Below, piece by piece: positions 56,206 to 64,000 of a DNA stretch of 64,000 nucleotides. The translations under genes and the position numbers were made by a program. The stretch spans positions 1 through 64,000 of the forward strand of contig CAYQEC010000009.1 in assembly GCA_964416425.1 (NCBI GenBank). Direction: 5' to 3'. Origin of the DNA: CAYQEC01 sp964416425 (GTDB taxonomy: Bacteria; Actinomycetota; Acidimicrobiia; Spongiisociales; UBA5794). Numbering within the stretch: the first letter of the stretch is position 1; every line of letters begins with the position of its first letter. The notes under the pieces are model-generated. The model was not told the origin of the DNA, did not search any database, and saw nothing but the letters and a program-made list of their open reading frames with translations.

Positions 56206-56813
56206 CGTTCCGTCTCCTCGAGATCGTGTCGTTCCGTCACAGAGGAAGACGCCGCGTCCGGGGCGGATTCGACGGCCGGGAGCAGGGCGCGCAGCCTGCG
56301 TTCGGCCCGGGCGGTGGCGGCGTAGACGGCGGCCCGGTTGCCGCCGACGATGCGGGCGATCTCGTCGCCGCTGAGGCCGACCACATGCTTGAGCACGAGC
56401 AAGGTGCGCTGTCGTTCGGTCATCCGCCCCATGGCGTGCTCCAACTCCGGATCGAGCCCGCTCTCCGCTCCCGTTGGGGACGGGTCGGCGAGGGCGGGAG
56501 GCTCGGGCAGCGAGGCCGTCAAATGCTCCGGATGGCGGCTACGGCGGCGCAACTCGTCGAGGCAGGTGAACCGCACGCTGCGGAAGAGCCAGGCGCGCAG
56601 CGACCGCCCGTCACCGCGCAGGGTGGGAGCGGCCTGTACCAATTCGAGGAACGCCTGCTGCACCGCGTCCTCGGCGGCGCGACGGTCGTGCAACATGCCG
56701 AAGGCGAACGAGGTGAGGGCGCTCGCGGTGAGGTGGTAGGCGGCGGTGAAGGCGTCCTCGCGTCGTGCCTTGACCCCGGCTACCACCTCATCGAGTTCCG
56801 GATAGCCGCTCAC
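56202..56813 (-). CDS. ECF-type RNA polymerase sigma factor
   Basis: 203 residues. Region 2 is LTSFAFGMLHDRRAAEDAVQQAFLELVQ and SLRAWLFRSVRFTCLDELRRRSRH. Region 4 is MTERQRTLLVLKHVVGLSGDEIARIVGGNRAAVYAATARAERRLR, with the HTH. There is no SnoaL-type tail. GTG start. It lies between a secreted repeat protein (21 nt upstream) and its likely anti-sigma factor (4-base overlap), so it probably answers an envelope signal. Confidence 0.93.
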   Translation of the reverse strand: MSGYPELDEVVAGVKARREDAFTAAYHLTASALTSFAFGMLHDRRAAEDAVQQAFLELVQAAPTLRGDGRSLRAWLFRSVRFTCLDELRRRSRHPEHLTASLPEPPALADPSPTGAESGLDPELEHAMGRMTERQRTLLVLKHVVGLSGDEIARIVGGNRAAVYAATARAERRLRALLPAVESAPDAASSSVTERHDLEETER

Positions 56814-56834
56814 GCAGCGTTCCGGCCGATGGTC

Positions 56835-57512
56835 TCAGAGCAGATTGAAGAGCTGCCGCATGTAGGCATGCCACCACTGCCGCACCTTGGCGATTCCGGT
56901 GCCATCGTAGATGCCGTCGCCGGGAGCGTCGTCCCCGGCGAGCGCCAGCCGTAGCCGGTACACCAGCCTGAGGCGCTCGGTCCAGGCGGCCCGCACTGCG
57001 GTGATGATCCGCTCCTGCTGCTGCTGGAACACGGCCTGTTCCCGCCCCTGTTCCTGCGCGCCGGCCGCCACGTCGGCGCCGTCGACCGCGGGACCGACCC
57101 GGTCCTGGTCGCGGACCCGGTCGCGGTCCTGGTCGCCGGTGCAGTCGGCGGCGAGGCAATCCTGGTCNNNNNNNNNNNNNNNNNNNNNNNNNNNNNNNNN
57201 NNNNNNNNNNNNNNNNNNNNNNNNNNNNNNNNNNNNNNNNNNNNNNNNNNNNNNNNNNNNNNNNNNNTGGTCGCGGGCCTGGTCGCGGGCCTGGTCGCGG
57301 GCCTGGTCGCGGGCCTGGTCGCGGGCCTGGTCGCCGCTGCAGTCGGCGGCGAGGCAATCCTGGTCGCGGGCCTGGTCGCGATCCTGGTCCGTCACGCCGA
57401 TGCCAGGCCCGTTCCCCGATCCGTCCTCGGGGGGACCGCCGGCGGCGCTCGCCGGGGCGGCCATCGCCGCCACCAGCAGGGCCACCGTGGCGATGAGCGT
57501 TGCTCTCTTCAT
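56835..57512 (-). CDS. Secreted Asp/Gln/Arg repeat protein (assembly gap inside)
   Basis: A signal peptide (MKRATLIATVALLVAAMAAPASA) is followed by a very charged region. A module DQDCLAADC(S/T)GDQ occurs twice, and five DQAR units lie between, cut by 100 N. The C-terminal 80 residues are helical (QQQQERIITAVRAAWTERLRLVYRLRLAL). AGGAGG lies four bases before the ATG. Two Cys per module may form disulfides. It is the first gene before the sigma factor. I recognise no family. Confidence 0.65.
   Translation of the reverse strand: MKRATLIATVALLVAAMAAPASAAGGPPEDGSGNGPGIGVTDQDRDQARDQDCLAADCSGDQARDQARDQARDQARDQARDXXXXXXXXXXXXXXXXXXXXXXXXXXXXXXXXXXDQDCLAADCTGDQDRDRVRDQDRVGPAVDGADVAAGAQEQGREQAVFQQQQERIITAVRAAWTERLRLVYRLRLALAGDDAPGDGIYDGTGIAKVRQWWHAYMRQLFNLL
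57168..57267. other. 100-N scaffold gap inside the repeat protein
   Basis: Exactly 100 N. Unlike the other two gaps the flanks do not share a 55-bp overlap, so real repeat sequence is probably missing. The left flank (ending GCGAGGCAATCCTGGTC) recurs at about 57349-57364, so the break lies in a larger duplicated module. Confidence 0.8.
57268..57327 (-). repeat. 12-bp tandem repeat coding DQAR, five copies
   Basis: Plus-strand unit TGGTCGCGGGCC five times without change, starting at the edge of the N gap; coding strand gives Asp-Gln-Ala-Arg. Copy number is probably underestimated. Confidence 0.85.
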
Positions 57513-57646
57513 GAATCCTCCTGTGGAGCCGTACAGGAGTGGAGACGCCGCGGCCGGCGACGATTCGACGCTCTCGGGTCCGGAGGTGGCCCGGCGGCAA
57601 CGGCGCCGGCGCGCATCCCTCGCCGATCTGGCGCCGGTCACCGCCG

Positions 57647-57652
57647 TAACCT
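57647..57652 (+). promoter_or_regulatory. -10 element TAACCT for leaderless queG
   Basis: TAACCT is followed by six bases and the ATG at 57659; no ribosome binding site. Confidence 0.55.
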
Positions 57653-57658
57653 CACCTC

Positions 57659-58771
57659 ATGACGACGCGCCACGAGCTGGAGCAGACCGCCCGGTGGCAC
57701 GGATGCGCCGGCTTCGGGATCTGCCGGGCCGATCCGTTCACCGAGACCGAGCGCGAGATCGAGCGGCGCCGGGCCACCGGGCTCGCCGGCAACCTCGCCT
57801 TCACCTACCGCAACCCGGCACGGGCCACCGACGTGCGGGCCTCGTTCCCTTGGGCGCGTCGCCTCGTGGTGCTCTCCTGGAGCTACCTGCCGGCGGCGGG
57901 AGATCCCGGCCCGGCCCGGCCCGGCACCGGGCGGATCGCCCGGTTCGCCACCACCGATCACTACCGGGGGCTGCGGCGAGCGCTGGCGGCGGTCGGCGAT
58001 CGACTCCGGGAAGGCGGGTACCGGGCCGAGGTCCTCGCCGACGACAACCGGTTGGTCGATCGGGCCGCCGCCGTCCGGGCCGGCATCGGCTGGTGGGGCA
58101 AGAGCACGATGGTTCTCGACCCACGCCACGGCCCGTGGCTCCTGCTCGGCAGCGTGGTGACCGACGCCCCGCTTAGGCCGACCGAGCCCATGATCCGGGG
58201 CTGCGGAACCTGCACCGCCTGCCTGCCGGCATGCCCCACCGGGGCCCTGGTCGCTCCCGGGGTACTCGATGCCCGCCGCTGCCTGGCCCACTGGTCGCAG
58301 GTTCCCGGGATCATCCCCCGGGTCTTCCGCCGCCTCATGGGCGACCGGGTCTACGGCTGTGACGACTGCCTCGACGCCTGCCCTCCGGGGGGCCGGCTGC
58401 TGGCGAGCGCCTCCGCCCGGCAGGGCCGGATCGACCTCCTCGGACTGCTCGAAGGGGACGACGCCACCCTGCTGGGGACCTTCGCCCACTTCTACGTGCC
58501 GCAGCGGGATCCCCGCTACCTGCGGCGCAACCTGCTCGTCGCCCTCGGCAACGCCGGGGGCGGCGAGGCCGAGAACGCGCTCGCCCGTCACCTGGCCCAT
58601 CCGGACTGGATCCTGCGGGCCCACGCCGCCTGGGCCGTCGGGGTCGGCGGCGGCGCCGAGGCCTTCTCCCGGCTCGCCGCCGCCCGCCGCCGGGAACGGC
58701 ACCCGGTGGTGCATCTCGAGTTGGAGATGGCGATGGACGACGCTGCCGGTCCGGATCCCGGTCTACGCTGA
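57659..58771 (+). CDS. queG: Epoxyqueuosine reductase
   Basis: 370 residues. The cobalamin-binding catalytic part carries the conserved Asp in DDNRLVDRAAAVRAGIGWWGKST. Two [4Fe-4S] clusters follow: CGTCTACLPACPTGAL and CDDCLDACPPGG. A C-terminal HEAT-like region (RNLLVALGNAGG, HPDWILRAHAAWAVG) binds tRNA. It performs the last step of queuosine synthesis in tRNA. No other que gene is nearby, so the cell may salvage queuine or have them elsewhere. Confidence 0.95.
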   Translation: MTTRHELEQTARWHGCAGFGICRADPFTETEREIERRRATGLAGNLAFTYRNPARATDVRASFPWARRLVVLSWSYLPAAGDPGPARPGTGRIARFATTDHYRGLRRALAAVGDRLREGGYRAEVLADDNRLVDRAAAVRAGIGWWGKSTMVLDPRHGPWLLLGSVVTDAPLRPTEPMIRGCGTCTACLPACPTGALVAPGVLDARRCLAHWSQVPGIIPRVFRRLMGDRVYGCDDCLDACPPGGRLLASASARQGRIDLLGLLEGDDATLLGTFAHFYVPQRDPRYLRRNLLVALGNAGGGEAENALARHLAHPDWILRAHAAWAVGVGGGAEAFSRLAAARRRERHPVVHLELEMAMDDAAGPDPGLR

Positions 58772-58806
58772 GCGGGCCGAGCCCGCCCCGAGCCACCGGA
58801 GGTCCC

Positions 58807-59109
58807 GTGGTCGCCATCGCCGCCGTCGCCCTCGTCGCCGGGCTACTCGGTCTGCTGGCGTGGGTGGCTGCGTCGGCGATCGGGGAGTCCGTGGAGGGAT
58901 GGTCCCGGTTCGATCCGGAGGCTCGCTTCGGGGCCGCCGGCCGCTTCACGGTGGCCGGCCTGGTCGGCTTCGGCATGGGTGGTCTGTCGTCCTCCTACGC
59001 CGGATGGCCCGGGATGGCCGTGGCCGGGGCGGCCGTCGCCGGAGCCGTGCTCGCGATCGTGGCGACCCGCTCCCTCGGTCCGTCCGGCGCCGGCCGGCGG
59101 ACCGGCTGA
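58807..59109 (+). CDS. Small membrane protein, unknown
   Basis: 100 residues. Start GTG with GGAGG four bases upstream and a TACGCT -10 inside the end of queG. Two clear transmembrane regions (about 2-23 and 47-88, the latter probably two helices around GFGMGGLSSSYAGWPG). The stop shares one base with the next ATG (TGATG). No family recognised; Gly-rich helices suggest packing with itself or a partner. Confidence 0.6.
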   Translation: MVAIAAVALVAGLLGLLAWVAASAIGESVEGWSRFDPEARFGAAGRFTVAGLVGFGMGGLSSSYAGWPGMAVAGAAVAGAVLAIVATRSLGPSGAGRRTG

Positions 59110-59861
59110 TGCGGCTCGTCTCCGACGTCCACGGCGCCGCCGCCGCCCTGCGCCGCGTCGCCGCCGAACCGGGACCGCTGCTGGTGCTGGGAGACCTCAT
59201 CAACTTCATCGACTACCGGACCCTGGACGGCATCGTGGCCGATGTCTCGGGCCGCGAGTTCGTGACCGAGATGGTGCGGCTCCGCGCCGCCGACGACTTC
59301 GCCGCGGCGGAGCGCCTCTGGAACCGGGAGCAACGGGGACGGGAGGCGGAGGTGCACGCCCGGTACACCGCCGCCATCGAAGCCGCCTACGCCGAGGTCT
59401 GCTCCGCCCTCGCCGGTGCCGAGGCATACGTCACCTACGGCAACGTCGACCGGCCCGACATGCTGCAGCGGCACCTCCCGGCGGGAGTGAGCTTCGTGGA
59501 AGCCGGGGTCGTCGCGATCGACGGCCTCCGGGTCGGCATCGTCGGCGGCGGCATGGTGAGCATCGGAACCCCGGGCGAGATCACCGAGGACGAGATGTCC
59601 GAGCGGCTCGCCTCGCTCGGCCCGGTGGACGTGCTGTGCACCCACGTGCCCCCCGCCATCGAGCCCCTCGCCCGCGACGTCATCGGGGGCCGGCAGAAGG
59701 GCTCTGCCGCCATCGTGGCGTACCTGGAGCGGGCCGCCCCCCGCTACCACTACTTCGGGGACATCCACCAACCGCAGGCGACCTCGTGGCGGTTCGGCGC
59801 CACCGAATGCCGCAACGTCGGCTACTTCCGGGCAACCGGGCGGGCGGTCCGGCATGAGTGA
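59109..59861 (+). CDS. Calcineurin-like metallophosphoesterase
   Basis: 250 residues. Metal-site motifs in order: SDVHG near 5-9, VLGDLIN near 27-33, GNVDRPDM (GNHD-like), CTHVPPAIE and GDIHQPQA. A helical insertion (about 50-105) is unusual for small family members. It hydrolyses phosphate esters or diesters; substrate unknown. Coupled to the membrane-protein gene before it and overlapping the methyltransferase gene after it by eight bases. Confidence 0.88.
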   Translation: MRLVSDVHGAAAALRRVAAEPGPLLVLGDLINFIDYRTLDGIVADVSGREFVTEMVRLRAADDFAAAERLWNREQRGREAEVHARYTAAIEAAYAEVCSALAGAEAYVTYGNVDRPDMLQRHLPAGVSFVEAGVVAIDGLRVGIVGGGMVSIGTPGEITEDEMSERLASLGPVDVLCTHVPPAIEPLARDVIGGRQKGSAAIVAYLERAAPRYHYFGDIHQPQATSWRFGATECRNVGYFRATGRAVRHE

Positions 59862-60606
59862 AGCTGGCGGCGTCGAAGGCGGCGTCGACCTCGAGATCCT
59901 CGCCGCCGGCTACGAGCGGCGGCTTGCCTCGGCAGCTTCGCTGCAACGGCCGCGACGTGCCGCGGCAGAGGCGGGAATGCAGCCGGGGGACTGGGCGGTC
60001 GACGTCGGGGGCGGTACCGGAGCCCACGCCGCCTGCTGGGCCGGGGCGGGCTACCGCGCCCTCGTAGTCGACCCGAGCCCGGGCATGTTGCGCCGCGCCG
60101 CCGGCCGGCCCGGGGTGGTGGCGGTGGGCGGCCGGGCCCAGGCCCTGCCGTTGGCGGCGCGGTCGATGGCCCTGGTCTTCTTCCATCTCTCGATCCACTA
60201 CGGGAGATGGGAGAGGGCGCTCGACGAGGCGATGCGGGTGTTGCGGCCCGGAGGCGAATGCTGGGTCTGGACCCTCGGCGGCGAGCACCACCGCAGCTCG
60301 TTCCTGGCGCGCTGGTTCCCCTCGGTGGCCGCCATCGACGCCGCCCGCTTCCCCGATCCCGACGCCCTGGCGGCCCGCCTCGCGGCGGGGGGCGGCACGG
60401 TGACACGGGGCCGGGAGGTCGAGGTGCGGGAACGCACCGCCGGGGAATGGCTCGACGCCGTCGCCGCCGGCTTCGTCAGCACCCTGCAGTTGATCCCGCC
60501 GGACGAGTTCCGGGCCGGCCGGGAGCGGTTCGCCGCGGCCTATCCCGACCCGGCGGAGATGGTGCGGTACCGGCTCGATTTCGACTGGCTCCGCACGCGC
60601 AAGTAA
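59854..60606 (+). CDS. Class I SAM-dependent methyltransferase
   Basis: 250 residues. Motif I is VDVGGGTGAHAACWAGAG, post-I is LVVDPSPGML, then GRAQALPLAARSMALVFFHLSIHYGRWERALDEAMRVLRPGG as motifs II/III, the ubiquinone-type pattern. The C-terminal third has an Arg/Glu-rich helix and DEFRAGRERFAAAY. The acceptor is unknown. Its ATG lies within the end of the phosphoesterase gene. Confidence 0.88.
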   Translation: MSEAGGVEGGVDLEILAAGYERRLASAASLQRPRRAAAEAGMQPGDWAVDVGGGTGAHAACWAGAGYRALVVDPSPGMLRRAAGRPGVVAVGGRAQALPLAARSMALVFFHLSIHYGRWERALDEAMRVLRPGGECWVWTLGGEHHRSSFLARWFPSVAAIDAARFPDPDALAARLAAGGGTVTRGREVEVRERTAGEWLDAVAAGFVSTLQLIPPDEFRAGRERFAAAYPDPAEMVRYRLDFDWLRTRK

Positions 60607-60650
60607 CCGCTACGCTTGCAGGAGCAACCACCGCGACGAAGGATCGGACA

Positions 60651-61091
60651 ATGGGCATGGAAGGGACCGTCCAGAGCATCGAGGTGTCGGCACCGGCGGC
60701 GCGGCTGTTCGAGATCGCGATCGACCTGGACTCCTATCCGGAATGGGCAACCGGTGTGAAACAGGTCGACATCCTCGAAGAGGACGAGCAGGGCAGGCCG
60801 AGCCGGGTCGCCTTCGTCACCGACGCCATGATCAAAGAGATCTCTTACGTGCTCCGCTACCGGTACGACCTCGACAACGGCTTCTCCTGGGACGCCGAGC
60901 CCGGCGGCGACATCAAGGCGATGGACGGCAGCTACCGCTTCAACGAGTTGGAGTCCGGCGGGACCGAGGTGCTCTACGCGCTGCGGGTCGAGCCGGCCTT
61001 CACCGTGCCCGGGTTCCTGCGGCGCCAGGCCGAGAAGCAGATCGTCTCCAGCGCCCTCCGCGGGTTGAAGAAGCGGGCCGAGAGCATGTGA
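60651..61091 (+). CDS. SRPBCC (START/cyclase-like) protein
   Basis: 146 residues. SIEVSAPAARLFEIAIDLDSYPEWATGVKQVDIL is the standard opening of polyketide-cyclase-like SRPBCC proteins; the long helix at the end (FLRRQAEKQIVSSALRGLKKRAES) closes the hydrophobic cavity. It probably binds a lipid or other hydrophobic ligand. Its stop overlaps the next ATG by one base (TGATG), so it is coupled to the ArsA-HSP20 ATPase. A TACGCT -10 lies at 60610-60615. Confidence 0.85.
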   Translation: MGMEGTVQSIEVSAPAARLFEIAIDLDSYPEWATGVKQVDILEEDEQGRPSRVAFVTDAMIKEISYVLRYRYDLDNGFSWDAEPGGDIKAMDGSYRFNELESGGTEVLYALRVEPAFTVPGFLRRQAEKQIVSSALRGLKKRAESM

Positions 61092-62260
61092 TGCGCGTCG
61101 TCCTCATCACGGGGAAAGGGGGCGTGGGCAAGACGACGGTGGCGGCAGCCACCGGGGTGCGGGCGGCGGAGCTGGGTCATCGCACGCTGGTGATGTCGAC
61201 CGATCAGGCCCACTCGCTGGGCGACGCCTTCCAGTGCGACTTGGGCGACCGGCCGATCGAGATCATCCCCGGTCTGGCCGGCCAGCAGATCGACGCCCAG
61301 CAGCGCCTCGAGGACTCGTGGGGGGAGGTGCGCGACTACCTGACGGAGATCTTCGACTGGTCCGGTCTCAAGGGAGTCGAGGCCGAGGAGCTCACCGTGT
61401 TCCCGGGGATGGACGAGATCTTCTCCCTGGTGGCGGTGCGGAACCACGTCCGGTCGGGAAGCTACGACTGCATCGTGGTCGACTGTGCCCCGACCGCCGA
61501 GACGCTGCGCCTCCTCAGCCTGCCGGACGTCCTCTCGTGGTACATGGAGAAGATGTTCCCGATCGGGCGCCGGGTCGCCAAGGTGGTGCGGCCGGTGTTG
61601 AGCCGGGTGACGTCGATGCCGGTCGCCGACGACCGGGTCTTCGCCGCCGTGAACCGCTTCTACGACCGGCTCGACGGCATTCGGGAGATCCTCGCCGACC
61701 CGGAGGTGACCAGCGCCCGGCTCGTGATGAACCCGGAGCGCATGGTGATCGCCGAGGCCCGGCGCACCTACACCTACCTCGGGCTCTTCGGCTACGCCGT
61801 CGACTCCGCCATCGTCAATCGGGTGCTGCCGGAGGCGGTCGCCGATCCCTACTTCGCCCGCTGGCGCGAGATCCAGCAGGAATATCTCGACGTGATCGAG
61901 GAGGGGTTCGCCGACGTCGACGTGCGGCGGCTGCGACTGTTCGACGAGGAGATGATCGGGTTGGATCGGCTGCGGCGGGTCGGCGAGGAGCTGTACCCCG
62001 ACGTCGACCCGATCGACCGGCTCTCCGAGGGCCAGCCGTTCCGGGTGGAGGACGAGGGCGACGACGTGGTGCTGGTGATGTCGGTGCCGTTCGCCGAGAA
62101 GGGGGACGTCGACGTGATGCGGAGGGCCGACGAGCTGCTCATCACGGTCGGGCCGTACCGGCGCTCCTTCGTGTTGCCCGACTCGCTGAAGCGGCGTCAG
62201 GTGCGCCGGGCCAGGCTCGTCGACGGGGCGCTGCGGGTAACGTTCGGATTGGCGAATTGA
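61091..62260 (+). CDS. ArsA/Get3-like ATPase with C-terminal HSP20-like domain
   Basis: 389 residues. Deviant Walker A GKGGVGKTT (residues 8-16), switch I STDQAHSLGDAF, switch II VVDCAPTAETLRLL and the A-loop-side VMNPERMVIAEARRTYTYLGLFGY are as in ArsA/Get3 ATPases. Residues about 315-389 form an alpha-crystallin/HSP20-like beta domain (RVEDEGDDVVLVMSVPFA, ELLITVGPYRRSFVLPD). No arsenite Cys triad is seen, so arsenic export is unlikely; a membrane- or protein-targeting role, possibly with the SRPBCC protein, is inferred. This fusion is known in actinobacteria, cyanobacteria and green bacteria. Confidence 0.88.
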   Translation: MRVVLITGKGGVGKTTVAAATGVRAAELGHRTLVMSTDQAHSLGDAFQCDLGDRPIEIIPGLAGQQIDAQQRLEDSWGEVRDYLTEIFDWSGLKGVEAEELTVFPGMDEIFSLVAVRNHVRSGSYDCIVVDCAPTAETLRLLSLPDVLSWYMEKMFPIGRRVAKVVRPVLSRVTSMPVADDRVFAAVNRFYDRLDGIREILADPEVTSARLVMNPERMVIAEARRTYTYLGLFGYAVDSAIVNRVLPEAVADPYFARWREIQQEYLDVIEEGFADVDVRRLRLFDEEMIGLDRLRRVGEELYPDVDPIDRLSEGQPFRVEDEGDDVVLVMSVPFAEKGDVDVMRRADELLITVGPYRRSFVLPDSLKRRQVRRARLVDGALRVTFGLAN

Positions 62261-62269
62261 GGAGCCGTC

Positions 62270-62476
62270 ATGGATGAGCCGTCCGGGCTGCGCCACACCG
62301 TGCGGCAGGGCCTGCGCCGGGCCGGCCTGCACTGGCTCCGGGCCGGGTACGAGATGGTGGCCGGGGTCGGGGCCCTGCTCGACGAGGTGGTGCGGGTACG
62401 CCCCCACGGGCAGCCGGCCGAGCCCGGCTCACCGGACGCCGGCGGGGACGGCCTCACCCGTATCGACCTCGAATGA
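62270..62476 (+). CDS. Short protein of unknown function
   Basis: 68 residues. GAGGAG stands six bases before the ATG, nine bases after the ArsA-HSP20 stop, so it is part of that operon. An amphipathic helix (LRHTVRQGLRRAGLHWLRAGYEMVAGVGALLDEVV) is followed by a Gly/Pro-rich tail. It may bind membranes or the neighbouring ATPase. No family recognised. Confidence 0.55.
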   Translation: MDEPSGLRHTVRQGLRRAGLHWLRAGYEMVAGVGALLDEVVRVRPHGQPAEPGSPDAGGDGLTRIDLE

Positions 62477-62558
62477 GGCCCAGCGGCCACCGTCCTTGAT
62501 CCTCGGGGCCGGCCAAGGCCCGAGCTGATACCCTGCCGCGGCGACGGAAGGCGCCACC

Positions 62559-63503
62559 ATGACCATCACGATCGGAATCGACGTCGGCGGCACCAAACTG
62601 CTGGCGACCCGCCTCGAGGACGGCGCGGTCGTGGCGCAGGAGCACTTCACGACGCCGGGGGAAGCCACCGAGTTGACCGCAGGCACCCTTGCCGCTATCC
62701 ATGAGGTCTGGGTCGACGGCGTCGACGCCGTCGGCGCCGGCGTCGCCGGTCTCGTCCAGTATCCCGAGGGCATCTTCGTGTGGGGGCCCCACGTCGCCGG
62801 CACCGATGTCCGCCTCCGCGCCGAGCTGGAGGCGGAGCTGGCGGTGCCGGTGGTGGTGGACAACGACGCCAACACCGGCGCCTGGGCGGAGCTGCACCGT
62901 GGCGCCGGGCGCGGCTACGACGACCTGCTGCTGGTGACGCTCGGTTCCGGCATCGGGGGCGCCATCGTGATCGGCGGGGAGATCTACCGGGGCTCGACGT
63001 TCGCCGGAGAGTGGGGCCACATGCTCTACCAGGAGCACGGACTGCTCTGCGACTGCGGGAAGCAGGGCTGCTGGGAGACGGTGGCGTCGGGGCCGGCCCT
63101 GGTGCGCCTCGCCCGTGAGTTCATCACCCTCAACCCGGACGGCCAGCTCGCCCACCGGCTCCGCGGCGAGGCGCTCAGCGGGGAGGCGGTCACCCGGGCG
63201 GCCGATGCCGGCGACGAGGCGGCCCGGGGTCTGGTGGCCCAGGTGGGGGCGGCCCTGGGGCGGGGTCTGTGCAGCCTCATCGCCATCCTCGATCCCCAGA
63301 TCGTCGTCGTGGGCGGCGGGCTGGGGTCGATCGGCGAATCGCTGCTCGGCCCGGCCCGGCGGGTGGCGGCCGACGCGCTGCACGGCGGCGCCCACCGCAC
63401 CCTGCCGCCCATCCTGGTGGCCGACCTCGGCCCCGCGGCGGGGGCGATCGGCGCCGCCCTGCTGGCCGAGGAGCGCCTCAAGGGCCGGCTCGTCCTCGAC
63501 TGA
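62559..63503 (+). CDS. ROK-family sugar kinase (glucokinase-like)
   Basis: 314 residues. Phosphate loop IGIDVGGTKLLATRLEDG, sugar site VDNDANTGAWAELHRGAG with catalytic Asp, VTLGSGIGGAIVIGGEIYRGS, and the ROK zinc motif CDCGKQGCWE identify a ROK kinase, most likely glucokinase. TACCCT at 62529-62534 and GGAAGG before the ATG suggest its own promoter and a short leader. Confidence 0.92.
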   Translation: MTITIGIDVGGTKLLATRLEDGAVVAQEHFTTPGEATELTAGTLAAIHEVWVDGVDAVGAGVAGLVQYPEGIFVWGPHVAGTDVRLRAELEAELAVPVVVDNDANTGAWAELHRGAGRGYDDLLLVTLGSGIGGAIVIGGEIYRGSTFAGEWGHMLYQEHGLLCDCGKQGCWETVASGPALVRLAREFITLNPDGQLAHRLRGEALSGEAVTRAADAGDEAARGLVAQVGAALGRGLCSLIAILDPQIVVVGGGLGSIGESLLGPARRVAADALHGGAHRTLPPILVADLGPAAGAIGAALLAEERLKGRLVLD

Positions 63504-63547
63504 GGACGGAGCCGTCGACTGCGGTACCCTGAAAGCCGGAGGTCACC

Positions 63548-63991
63548 GTGTCCACGACCAGCAACCAACCGGCGGCACCCGATCCGGCGCCGGACGGCCA
63601 CCGCCTCGACACCCGTACCGCGGTCGACGCCCGCACCCGTGCCGACATCGTCCGGGAGGGGGTGCAGCTGCTTCCCAACCTGGGCAAGCTGCTGTACCGG
63701 CTTATGCGGGACCCCCGGGTGCCCCGGCGGCGCAAAGTGGTGATGGGGCTCGCCGCCCTCTACCCGCTGCTGCCGATGGATCTGATCCCCGACTCGATCC
63801 CGGTGCTGGGGCAGCTCGACGACGTGCTCATCCTGGCGCTCGGCATCAAGCACCTCCTCGACGGGGCCCCGCCGGAGGTGATCGCCCAACACTGGGATGG
63901 CACCGACGACGCCCTCGACGTGGTGGCGGCCCTGGTGGAATGGGGCGTCGACCTGGTCCCGGCGCCGCTGCGGAAGCTGGCGGAGCGATGA
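63548..63991 (+). CDS. DUF1232 (YkvA-like) membrane protein
   Basis: 147 residues. A disordered N-terminus (about 1-45) is followed by RRRKVVMGLAALYPLLPMDLIPDSIPVLGQLDDVLILALGIKHLL, the DUF1232 core with the conserved P-xDLIPD motif in a hydrophobic hairpin. Start GTG with GGAGG five bases upstream and TACCCT at 63525-63530. Function of the family is unknown. Confidence 0.85.
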   Translation: MSTTSNQPAAPDPAPDGHRLDTRTAVDARTRADIVREGVQLLPNLGKLLYRLMRDPRVPRRRKVVMGLAALYPLLPMDLIPDSIPVLGQLDDVLILALGIKHLLDGAPPEVIAQHWDGTDDALDVVAALVEWGVDLVPAPLRKLAER

Positions 63992-64000
63992 GCCCGGGCC
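63988..64000 (+). CDS. Start of a further gene (cut by the window edge)
   Basis: ATG at 63988 overlaps the DUF1232 stop (ATGA) and GGAG stands five bases upstream; only four codons are visible. Nothing can be said about the product. Confidence 0.35.

Overview
The window is high-GC DNA (roughly 70% or more) from a draft actinobacterial genome. The evidence is an actinobacterial-type septum-formation protein, an F420-type luciferase-like oxidoreductase, a DUF5667 anti-sigma factor, a DEDDh exonuclease/UvrC-like fusion, many GTG starts, and repeated TAnnnT promoter elements 6-9 nt before start codons (leaderless transcription). A lineage near Acidimicrobiia is plausible but not proven. Three runs of exactly 100 N (23630-23729, 55145-55244, 57168-57267) mark scaffold joins. 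Two of them are flanked by identical 55-bp ends, so they look like unmerged contig overlaps. No rRNA, tRNA, CRISPR array, insertion sequence or prophage is visible.

Layout. 1-6814 (+): the end of a Gln/Gly-rich protein, then MoxR ATPase, DUF58 protein and two VWA membrane proteins, all overlapping by 1-4 bases. 6831-8040 (-): Lgt-like protein and TlpA-like thioredoxin lipoprotein. 8070-15003: nearly complete histidine pathway, with yerC-hisG-D-C-B-H-F-IE (-) divergent from hisA (+). 15008-22605: double-AAA ATPase, exonuclease/endonuclease fusion, DsbA-like and zinc-ribbon proteins, rRNA/tRNA methyltransferase, TPM-domain protein. 22632-25613 (-): septum-formation protein, MenC, and a frameshifted dihydrodipicolinate-reductase-like gene. 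25696-33233: AlkA-like glycosylase, acetyltransferase, glutamate synthase (gltBD). 33352-37330 (-): archaeal-type methionine adenosyltransferase, two-gene ABC exporter, nitroreductase. 37391-46053 (-): transhydrogenase (pntAA-AB-B), DapA-like lyase, RecQ, Gnd, M1 peptidase lipoprotein. 46087-52291 (-): ilvB-ilvN-ilvC-leuA-leuB with two short leader-peptide genes. 52337-64000: NYN ribonuclease-like protein, LLM oxidoreductase, an ECF sigma/anti-sigma/secreted-repeat-protein cluster, QueG, phosphoesterase, methyltransferase, SRPBCC protein, ArsA-HSP20 ATPase, ROK kinase, DUF1232 protein.

The most informative regulation is in the amino-acid operons. The ilvB transcript carries a canonical promoter, an 11-codon leader rich in Ile/Leu/Val codons, and a terminator-like hairpin. 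leuA is preceded by a 15-codon leader with six Leu codons whose start overlaps the ilvC stop. Eight bases of those Leu codons are perfectly complementary to the leuA Shine-Dalgarno region. The his genes are headed by a TrpR-family regulator gene and share with hisA a 90-bp intergenic region holding a TTAGCA direct repeat.

Functionally the window is mostly core metabolism (His, branched-chain amino acids, Glu, SAM, NADPH balance, pentose phosphate, queuosine) plus envelope functions (MoxR/VWA, septum, lipoproteins, ECF stress response). I see no defence island or mobile element.
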